The position numbers and the translations under genes are program-made. Source: Alphaproteobacteria bacterium (lineage in GTDB: Bacteria > Pseudomonadota > Alphaproteobacteria > SMXQ01). Taken from it: DNA of 35,480 bases. Numbering within the stretch: the stretch's first letter is position 1; the number at the start of each line of letters is the position of its first letter. Positions 18,755-25,845 of this stretch are shown here, one piece after another. The notes beneath the pieces are model-generated. The model searched no databases, was not told the origin of the DNA, and worked only from the letters and a program-made list of their open reading frames with translations. Location of the stretch: positions 1 through 35,480 of the forward strand of contig JAPUGG010000188.1 of assembly GCA_027292975.1 (NCBI GenBank), written 5' to 3'.

Positions 18755-19020
18755 CTAGAGCATTATCCGGCCAAATTGAACCATTTGACCGGGATGATTT
18801 TACGTCGTGGCTAGGCGCGTGTCGCACGGCGATGCGGGGCATCGGCGAAGATTCGCAACGACGCCTTGGGGCAAAAGCACCCGGCCTGCGGTGGGGCTCA
18901 TCGGCTCCCAGGGTGCGTTGCGACCCTCGCCCGATACACCGCATCGCGCTTCGGTCCGCGTCTGCCCTGGGAACCGATGAGCACCCATCAAATTAATTCA
19001 ATTAGGCCGGATAGTGCTCT
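18755..19020. mobile_element. MITE-like element with terminal inverted repeats, no coding capacity
   Basis: The element is 266 bp. The left end CTAGAGCATTATCCGGCC (18755) and AAATTGAA match, in inverted orientation, the right end: CTAGAGCACTATCCGGCC plus TAATTGAA when read from 19020 on the opposite strand. Internally there are two more inverted repeats. One is 18829-18860 with 18916-18947 (about 25 of 32 paired). The other is 18896-18913 with 18965-18982 (about 17 of 18). They interleave, so they cannot both form as nested stems. No ORF of meaning is inside. It sits about 50 bp before the start codon of the binding-protein gene, within its likely promoter region. Confidence 0.6.
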
Positions 19021-19044
19021 AGAGCATTATCCGGCCTAATTGAA
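18997..19044. repeat. 48-bp near-perfect palindrome: two back-to-back repeat ends
   Basis: The right end of the MITE-like element meets a second, oppositely oriented copy of the same end (CTAGAGCATTATCCGGCC from 19017), sharing the central CTAG. The result is a 48-bp palindrome with one mismatched pair (G/T at the 18th position). The second copy continues as TAATTGAACCATTCGACTGGATGA, closely matching the left end at 18755 (…AATTGAACCATTTGACCGGGATGA), so it looks like the start of another element whose far end is lost. Confidence 0.85.
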
Positions 19045-19064
19045 CCATTCGACTGGATGACGCA

Positions 19065-19159
19065 TCACCGTTCGCGCCAATTCAAAGGTCCTGCCTTCTC
19101 GAACAGCCACGGGTACTGGCCGACCATGCGTCGGACCTGGCGGATGCGCCACGCCAGCA
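19065..19159 (-). pseudogene. Duplicated 3' end of the small membrane protein gene (direct repeat, left copy)
   Basis: Positions 19067-19159 match 21303-21395 at 91 of 93 bases in the same orientation. Read on the minus strand the segment encodes the last 30 residues of the intact 110-residue protein (RIRQVRRMVGQYPWLFEKAG and following) and ends in its own TGA at 19065-19067. The sequence upstream of the match bears no relation to the intact gene, so this is a severed tail. It marks the left border of the inserted segment. Confidence 0.88.
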
Positions 19160-19223
19160 AAGGCCGGTTTGACCGGGTGATCGCGATTACAATGAGGCCG
19201 TCCGCTTGGGGCCGGGTCAGGCC

Positions 19224-19540
19224 GGCATCTCCACGACCGGGGGAATGCATTCACCGGCAACGGTCAGTACGACCGCGCTATAGGTGATTACGATGCGGTT
19301 ATTCGCCTTAGGCCCAACAACGCCTTGGAATTTTACCACCGGGCCCGGGCCAAATTTTATTCGGTTCATCTCGCTGGCGCCCTCTCCGACCTTATGATGG
19401 CGGCAGGGATTGGGCTGAAAGGCTATTATGCAGCGTTCCGACGTTTTCTCAGACAGCTTCTTCAGGGACTAAGCGAACAAGCCAAGCTTGGCGCGGGCGA
19501 ATTTACGGTCTGGAGAGGATTATCTGGCCGCCTCTTTTAG
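19224..19540 (+). pseudogene. TPR-repeat protein remnant
   Basis: One plus-strand frame reads RGNAFTGNGQYDRAIGDYDA then VIRLRPNNALEFYHRARA, a textbook tetratricopeptide repeat of the kind 'RGNAYxxxGxYDRAIxDYxxAIRLxPNNA'. It then runs to a stop at 19538-19540 (ending GLSGRLF). No start codon with a ribosome site precedes it, and upstream codons lose the TPR pattern, so only about the last 90 codons of a gene remain. It overlaps the end of the 513-residue ORF on the other strand by about 20 bp. The second half (YSVHLAGALSDLMMAAGIGL) shows only a weak second repeat. Confidence 0.6.
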
Positions 19541-21061
19541 TGCTTCCTTCACATGGTTCGACAAAATAAACGTCTTCTGGTCCAGACGTCTCAGGCCGCT
19601 TGAATAGGAGTACGGATCACGAGGATCCGTACTCCGACGAATTTTCAGCTGTTTCAAACTTGCTGGGACCAGTTCCTTGGCGATTCTTTCGTTCAACCGC
19701 CGTTTGGACGGGGAAGTCCTTGAAAACGCCGCCGCCCGCATCACGCTGTAGGACAAAATACTTGCCCCTGGCTTGGATCCGCCGTAGCTGAAGAGATAAT
19801 TGTTGTCACCCGAATAGATGTTCGCCTCTGTAATTCCCACATACATGGTCCGCGCATCATCCGAACGATAACGCTTAAGGGTTTGGGAAAACACGCTTAA
19901 ATAGGGCCCGGCTAAATATTGGCCCGGCTCCTTGTCGATTTTGCTGGCGATCTCTCGTGCGCGGTAGCGCGACAGCGGGTCCTTGGTTTCGACAGCCTTC
20001 AGCAACTCCCTTACATAGCGCGCCTTCCCCCAGCCGGCGAAATCAATGTCTCGGCCCTTGAGCCGCATGAGAGTGCGTTGAATTTGCCGCTGGCGCGCGA
20101 TGCGACCCGGCGCGCTGAATTTCCAGGTCTCTTTCAAACGCCTGATGTTCACGGGAACGCCGGTGATTTTCGAATAGATTTTGGCGGCTTCTTCCAGAAG
20201 CCAGGGATTGATTGGGGGCAGGGGAATCAGGATGAGTTGCAAGCCGGTCTCGTTTTTCTGCAACAGAGGTATGGCTTCGAATGTCGCCGCGGGCTTGCCC
20301 AAAATTTTCGCGGCCTTATCGATGTGTTCGCGATCCTCGGCATTCTCGAAGACGATCCGCGCGCTTTCCCTGGCCGCTGCGGTATCTTTGGTATTGGTGA
20401 AAAAATCGATATGGGCGTCGTAGTTGTCGGGAGAGGTGGTGACAACATTCTTCAATACGGCGAGCGCTTTCGGTTTCTTGCCTTGCCGCAATAACCGGCG
20501 CGCATAGTTGTGTGCCTCCGGCCCCCACAAGCCCATAGAGACATTTCCGGCCGACCTGGCCTTATGGTAGCGCTGTCTGTCAACGAAGGCCGTTATGACG
20601 GCGAACTTATCGCTGATCCCCTGGATATTTCCCGAGGGAACAACATAAACCCAATACTGAACTGATGTGGGGAGCCAATAGGTAAAGAAAAACGCCTCGC
20701 CCCCTCTATGGTGAGTTTTAGCAAAGACCTCCCTCGGGGAAATTTTATGAAATTCCCCCCCTGTATTTTTCATTTTGTCGTTCAATAATCCCAGCATGTT
20801 TTTGAATACGTTTTCGCAGCGTACTCGGTCGCATCCGAGGTTCATCACTATCATCCGCACGGATTGATCTTTCGTAGCGTAGTCGAACCGCTGTTCGTCA
20901 TTTTTTGCGGATTTTTTCTCTAGGCTCAGCTGCTTCCCGCCAACCTTGAACGCCGGGCCGAAATAGTCCGGCAAGAACGGGGGCATTTGAATTTCACCAA
21001 CTGAAGCCTGTGTGAGCATTACCGATGCGAAGATTGCAAATATGTAGATCATCTTTTTCAT
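19520..21061 (-). CDS. Secreted archaemetzincin-like protein lacking the zinc motif
   Basis: This is a 513-residue protein of unknown role. Residues 1-22 look like a signal peptide. About residues 180-260 form a TPR-like helical stretch (YARRLLRQGKKPKALAVLKN). The region from about 278 resembles archaemetzincin: LQLILIPLPPINPWLLEEAA, an RQRQIQRTLMRL helix, MYVGITEANIYSGDNNYLFS, GASILSYSVMRAAAFSR, then RIAKELV, where the family has RxxKEAV-HELGH. Here HELGHxLGLxHC is replaced by PASLKQLKIRRS (466-477). The later Cys pairs are also replaced (SNHV for CPRC), while SSGLRRLDQK keeps the family pattern. The ORF is intact, visibly richer in A/T than its neighbours, and lacks a clear Shine-Dalgarno. 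It lies in the insertion within the liv cluster. The family assignment rests on manual alignment from memory. Confidence 0.6.
   Translation of the reverse strand: MKKMIYIFAIFASVMLTQASVGEIQMPPFLPDYFGPAFKVGGKQLSLEKKSAKNDEQRFDYATKDQSVRMIVMNLGCDRVRCENVFKNMLGLLNDKMKNTGGEFHKISPREVFAKTHHRGGEAFFFTYWLPTSVQYWVYVVPSGNIQGISDKFAVITAFVDRQRYHKARSAGNVSMGLWGPEAHNYARRLLRQGKKPKALAVLKNVVTTSPDNYDAHIDFFTNTKDTAAARESARIVFENAEDREHIDKAAKILGKPAATFEAIPLLQKNETGLQLILIPLPPINPWLLEEAAKIYSKITGVPVNIRRLKETWKFSAPGRIARQRQIQRTLMRLKGRDIDFAGWGKARYVRELLKAVETKDPLSRYRAREIASKIDKEPGQYLAGPYLSVFSQTLKRYRSDDARTMYVGITEANIYSGDNNYLFSYGGSKPGASILSYSVMRAAAFSRTSPSKRRLNERIAKELVPASLKQLKIRRSTDPRDPYSYSSGLRRLDQKTFILSNHVKEALKEAAR
19607..19635. repeat. 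Perfect 12-bp inverted repeat inside the archaemetzincin-like ORF
   Basis: Arms GGAGTACGGATC (19607-19618) and GATCCGTACTCC (19624-19635) enclose a 5-nt loop. It lies within the coding frame over residues 476-485, just where archaemetzincins carry their second Cys motif. It is followed by no T-run in either direction, so it is not a standard terminator. It may be a chance product of Asp-Pro-Arg-Asp-Pro codons or a trace of a small insertion. Confidence 0.8.
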
Positions 21062-21181
21062 GGATCAGAGCCCGTCAGGTGACGGTAGGCGTTTAGAGAA
21101 GGAGAGATTTTTCATGGTTTCGGAGTCTGTCCTTGAAAGCAAATCATCCCAAGTGGTAACTCTTCGCAAAGGTCCGCTTGC

Positions 21182-21196
21182 GTCTAAATATTAGAC
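21182..21196. promoter_or_regulatory. Short palindrome upstream of the archaemetzincin-like gene
   Basis: GTCTAA-ATA-TTAGAC is a 15-bp dyad about 120 bp upstream of the ATG at 21061. Its AT-rich symmetric form would suit a repressor site, but no regulator is encoded nearby. The whole 239-bp gap (21062-21300) otherwise holds only a weak GGGTTA/TAACCC hairpin (21240-21265) and no gene I can support. Confidence 0.25.
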
Positions 21197-21300
21197 ACCC
21201 TCTTTTGTCAGCTAATGGGATGCTGCTCCTATCGTGCGCGGGTTAAAGCCTTCGCAGACTAACCCAATGGAGGAAACAGCCGGTCCATCCCGATAGTGAA

Positions 21301-21633
21301 CTACCGTTCGCGCCAATTCAAAGGTCCTGCCTTTTCGAACAGCCACGGGTACTGGCCGACCATGCGGCGGACCTGGCGGATGCGCCACGCCAGCAGACCG
21401 ATCAAGGCGATGACCGCGAAATCCCGCAGAAAATAGCCCAAGGACGTGAGCGGCCCGCCGAACAGTCCCCAACTGAGGAAACGGTCGAATAACGCCAGCA
21501 ACCAACCGTAACCGACCACCTGCCAATAGGGCCGCCAGGTGGCGGCGATCGCCGTCCCCGTAAGCCAAGCGGCGGCACCGAAGATGCAGACGGTCAGCCC
21601 CAGGAAAACCGGCCAATCGGTCATTGCCGTCAC
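21301..21633 (-). CDS. Small membrane protein of the liv cluster, unknown function
   Basis: This is a 110-residue protein with three probable transmembrane helices (about residues 9-30, 36-53 and 64-82) and a basic cytoplasmic tail (RIRQVRRMVGQYPWLFEKAG). The ATG overlaps the livF stop in ATGA, so it is translationally coupled to the transporter. I have an impression of a conserved small protein of alphaproteobacterial liv operons (possibly DUF6867), but the family name is uncertain. A helper or accessory membrane role in the transporter is inference from the coupling. The last 93 bp are repeated at 19067-19159, so an insertion ended at or near this gene's 3' end. Confidence 0.75.
   Translation of the reverse strand: MTAMTDWPVFLGLTVCIFGAAAWLTGTAIAATWRPYWQVVGYGWLLALFDRFLSWGLFGGPLTSLGYFLRDFAVIALIGLLAWRIRQVRRMVGQYPWLFEKAGPLNWRER
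21303..21395. repeat. 93-bp direct repeat, right copy (3' end of small membrane protein gene)
   Basis: This segment matches 19067-19159 with two substitutions and no gaps. The spacing between starts of the two copies is 2,236 bp. The right copy is part of an intact gene; the left copy is a severed fragment. Confidence 0.9.
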
Positions 21634-22363
21634 CCGTGCCCCCCTTCCAGATAGGCGGCGCGGATATCGGCGTCGGCAAGCAGCTCCGCCCCGGTGCCTT
21701 CCATGCGGATCTCGCCGTTGACCATGACATAGGCACGGTCGGCAACGCCGAGAGCACGATAGGCGTTTTGCTCGACCAGGAAGACCGTCATGTCGCGCTC
21801 GGCGTTGATCTCGGCGATGACCTCGAAGATGCGGCGCACCACCAGGGGCGCCAAGCCGAGGGAGGGTTCATCCAACAGCAAAAGTCGGGGCCGGCTCATG
21901 AGCGCCCGGCCGATGGCCAACATCTGCTGTTCGCCACCCGACAGAGTCCCACCGCGCTGATGCCGCCGCTCGCCGAGAATCGGAAACAGCGCCAACACGT
22001 AATCAAGGTCTCCCTCGAAATCTCCGTCGGCGCCGCAGACCGCGCCGATCTGGAGGTTCTCCATGACCGTCATGCGGGGAAAGATGTGGCGGCCTTCCGG
22101 CACATGGGCGATGCCCAGCCTGGCAATCTCATGGGTGGGCAGGGCGGTGATGTCCCGGCCCTCGAACTCGATGCGCCCGCCGCGCCCGCGCGGATTGCCG
22201 CAAATGGTCATCAGCAGGGTTGACTTGCCGGCCCCGTTGGCGCCGATCAAGGTGACGATTTCCCCTTCCCGCACCTCGAGATCGACCCCGGAAAGCGCCC
22301 GGATCGCGCCGTAATAGGCGGCTATGCCGCGCACGGCAAGAAGCGGTTCTGCCGCGCCGCCGC

Positions 22364-22367
<4 letters not shown>
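21630..22367 (-). CDS. livF: Branched-chain amino acid ABC transporter ATP-binding protein LivF
   Basis: The 245-residue ATPase carries Walker A GANGAGKST, signature LSGGEQQMLAIGRALM, Walker B LLLLDEPSLGLAP and the switch His in VFLVEQNAY (LivF has a Q-N in place of the common H). ALSGVDLEVREGEIVTLIG at the start is typical of LivF rather than LivG. The ATG at 22367 overlaps the livG stop by 4 bp, and its own stop overlaps the small membrane gene by 4 bp. It powers uptake through LivHM together with LivG. Confidence 0.95.
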
Positions 22368-23232
<865 letters not shown>

Positions 23233-23236
<4 letters not shown>

Positions 23237-24549
23237 GGGAGACCGCCCCTCAAAGCCCCGGGTGGCGCCTGGCCCAGGCGAACCGACGGGACCCGATGGG
23301 CGAGAAGCCCGCGCGGCCGCCACACCATGATCGCCACCATGGCACCGCCGAACAACAGCATGCGGAATTCCGCGAAGTCCCGGGCGAGCTCGGGCAGCAG
23401 GATCAGGACGATGGCCGCGCAGATGACGCCGACCTGGCTACCCATGCCGCCCAGCACGACGATGGCGAGTATGATGGCCGATTCGATGAAGGTGAATGAC
23501 GACGGGTTGATGAACCCTTGGCGGGTGGCGAAAAAGGAGCCCGCGAACCCGGCGAACATGGCGCCGAGCCCGAAAGCCGACAGTTTGACGAGGACCGGAT
23601 TGAGGCCCAGCGCCCGGCTGGCGATTTCATCCTCGCGTAGCGCCTCCCAGGCGCGTCCCATGGGAAGCTTGCGCATGCGCTCGGAAAAGAGGTGGGTCAA
23701 CAGCGCCAGGATAAGAATAATGTAAAAAAGAAAGATCAGCTTGTGGATGCCACCGAATGGAATGCCGAAGAACTGGTGGAACGCGGTTTCCCCGGCGGCG
23801 GGGCTCGGCGTGAAACGGAGCCCGAACAAAGTGGGCACCGCGATCCCCGTGATGCCTTCGGAACCGCCCGTCAAACTCGACCAGTTGATGATGATGATGC
23901 GAGTCATCTCGCCGAAGCCGAGGGTCACGATGGCGAGGTAGTCGCCTCTGAGCCTGAGCACCGGAAACCCCAGAAGGACCCCGAACAGGGCGGCGATGGC
24001 ACCAGCCAGCGGCAGGCACACCCAGAAGCTCAAATCGAAATGGATCGCCAGCAAGGTGTAGGAATACGCCCCGACCGCGTAAAAGGCCACGTACCCGAGA
24101 TCGAGCAAGCCGGCAAGGCCGACCACGATATTGAGCCCCCAACCCAGCATGACGTAAATCATCACCAGCGTCGCCAGGTCCACCATCCGCCGGTCGGCGA
24201 CCGGCAATAGCGGCAGGATCGCCACCGCCAGGAAGAAAGCTGCGAACAACAACCTCTTATGCTCGGAAAGCCGGGCGACGGCGCGGTCGAACCAGGGCAG
24301 CGCGGTGCCCGATGCCGGCTTTCGTGTGCCGATCCACAGGGCCACGGCGGCACGGCCGGCAAACACCGCCGCGACCGCGATCACCACCCACCAGGGCCGG
24401 AACTCAAGCCCGCCGCCGCCACCGTCGGACAGCCGCACACCGAACAACAGCAGGGCGAGAACCAAGGCCACCAGGGCGGCCAGGCCTGCATCCTTGAGAA
24501 TCGCGCCCCACTGGATGCCGTCATCGCCAAAGCGGTTTCCCAAGTCCAC
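23233..24549 (-). CDS. livM: Branched-chain amino acid ABC transporter permease LivM
   Basis: The 438-residue permease has the LivM core: GWGLNIVVGLAGLLDLGYVA, the conserved AVGAYSYTLLAI segment, RLRGDYLAIVTLGFGEM and the coupling helix sequence GRAWEALREDEIASRALGLN. About 11 hydrophobic segments can be counted. The first 110 residues (two extra helices) are a typical extension of alphaproteobacterial LivM. The start codon is GTG at 24549, overlapping the livH stop by one base (TAGTG). Confidence 0.94.
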
Positions 24550-25463
24550 TAGACCTTTTCCACCTCGGGCTGGCCCAACAGGCCGGTCGGGCGAAAGACC
24601 AAGACCAGCACCAGAATTGAAAAGGCGGCCACGTCCTTATACTCGGCGGCGAAATAGGCGGCCCAGAACGCTTCCACCAGGCCGATCAGGATGCCGCCCA
24701 GCATGGCGCCCGGCAGCGACCCGATGCCGCCCAACACGGCTGCGGTGAAGGCCTTGAGCCCCACCAGGAAACCGATGAAGAAATCGATCACCCCGTAATG
24801 CAGCGTCGTCATGACCCCGGCGACGGCAGCCAGCCCGGCGCCCAGGAGGAACGTCAGGGAAACCGTGCGGTCGACGTCGATTCCCGACAGGGCCGCCATT
24901 TTCTGATCCTGTTCGCAGGCCCGCTGGGCGCGCCCCAAAGCCGTCCGCGAAATGAGTTGGGAGAACCCCGCCATGAGGATGAGCGTCAGCGCCATGATGA
25001 TGATCTGCATGTAACTGAGGGTCACCTGAAAACCGGCCCGTTCCGTCACTACGAAGCCGCCCGTGACCATCGGCGCCATGGCCTTGACGCGGGCGCCCTG
25101 AAGCAGCTGCACGTAATTCTGAAGAAAGATCGACATGCCGATGGCGGAAATCAGGGGCGCCAGCCTGAAAGACCCTCTCAGCGGCCGGTAGGCCAGCCGT
25201 TCCACGGCCCAGCCATAGGCGGCGGTGAACAAAACAGTCACCAGAAGCACCACCAGGATCGCCAGCGGCACCGATGCGACCCCGGACAGACCCAGGATCG
25301 AGAAGCAGATCAATGCGATGAAGGAGCCGATCATGTAGATCTCGCCATGGGCGAAATTGATCATGCCGATAATGCCGTAAACCATGGTGTAGCCGATGGC
25401 GATCAGCCCATAGACCGCGCCCAAGGTGAGACCGTTGATAAGTTGCTGGAGGAAGTATTCCAT
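24549..25463 (-). CDS. livH: Branched-chain amino acid ABC transporter permease LivH
   Basis: The 304-residue inner membrane permease begins with the conserved LQQLINGLTLGAVYGLIAIG and contains GMINFAHGEIYMIGSF, LGRAQRACEQDQKMAALSGI (coupling loop) and GAMLGGILIGLVEAFW, all family marks. About eight transmembrane segments are evident. The ATG at 25463 is preferred to the preceding in-frame TTG. It is the first transporter gene of the livHMGF run, 9 bp after the small conserved gene upstream. Confidence 0.95.
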   Translation of the reverse strand: MEYFLQQLINGLTLGAVYGLIAIGYTMVYGIIGMINFAHGEIYMIGSFIALICFSILGLSGVASVPLAILVVLLVTVLFTAAYGWAVERLAYRPLRGSFRLAPLISAIGMSIFLQNYVQLLQGARVKAMAPMVTGGFVVTERAGFQVTLSYMQIIIMALTLILMAGFSQLISRTALGRAQRACEQDQKMAALSGIDVDRTVSLTFLLGAGLAAVAGVMTTLHYGVIDFFIGFLVGLKAFTAAVLGGIGSLPGAMLGGILIGLVEAFWAAYFAAEYKDVAAFSILVLVLVFRPTGLLGQPEVEKV

Positions 25464-25472
25464 CAAACGCCG

Positions 25473-25709
25473 TCAACGTTTCACAGGTGGCCCCTGGCGC
25501 CCGCGCCCTTTTTCCTGCCCGCGCCGTTTTTCCTGAATGTAGGCGAGCTTGCGGAGGACCGTGTCTATCATCTCTTGTTCGGAGCAGTGGGCCGGCGCCA
25601 CGATGGAGACTTCGAGAAAAGTCTTGGTATCCACCGCAGAGACCTTAACGGCATTGCCGACCTGGTAAAATTCCACGATCACCCCTTCAATTTCCGTGGA
25701 TTTCTCCAT
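25473..25709 (-). CDS. Small conserved protein upstream of livH, unknown function
   Basis: The 78-residue product has a compact N-terminal domain, IEGVIVEFYQVGNAVKVSAV followed by DTKTFLEVSIVAP, and a highly basic tail (KLAYIQEKRRGQEKGRGRQ). It has no signal or membrane segment. Similar small proteins occur next to liv operons in alphaproteobacteria (possibly the DUF6898 group; name uncertain). The ATG at 25709 begins at the conserved region; an ATG at 25751 would add 14 residues (MLFGWPGNGLLAGR) but has no ribosome site. It is probably the first gene of the liv transcript. Confidence 0.65.
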   Translation of the reverse strand: MEKSTEIEGVIVEFYQVGNAVKVSAVDTKTFLEVSIVAPAHCSEQEMIDTVLRKLAYIQEKRRGQEKGRGRQGPPVKR

Positions 25710-25845
25710 GCGCCCCGCGAGCAACCCGTTTCCTGGCCAGCCGAATAACATCAAGTCTAGAGGAAAGTGGATGGTGGTGCCAGCGCGCCTGCATTTCGAT
25801 TAACGTTTTACTAACCGCTGATTCGTAATAATTGTTTTCACCTAT

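Larger units (their letters stand above)
18704..19519. other. 816-bp stretch without an intact gene
   Basis: It contains, in order, the leader of the binding-protein gene, the MITE-like element, the 48-bp palindrome, the severed 3' end of the membrane-protein gene and the TPR fragment. All open frames here are short and unsupported. This is the wreckage zone between the transporter's binding-protein gene and the archaemetzincin-like ORF. Confidence 0.7.

Noticed and set aside
21114-21194. A 26-codon plus-strand ORF (ATG preceded by GGAG) between the islet gene and the small membrane gene
   Set aside because: It has a ribosome-site-like sequence, but it is very short, without recognisable features, and ends inside the GTCTAAATATTAGAC dyad. 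Not enough to call a gene.
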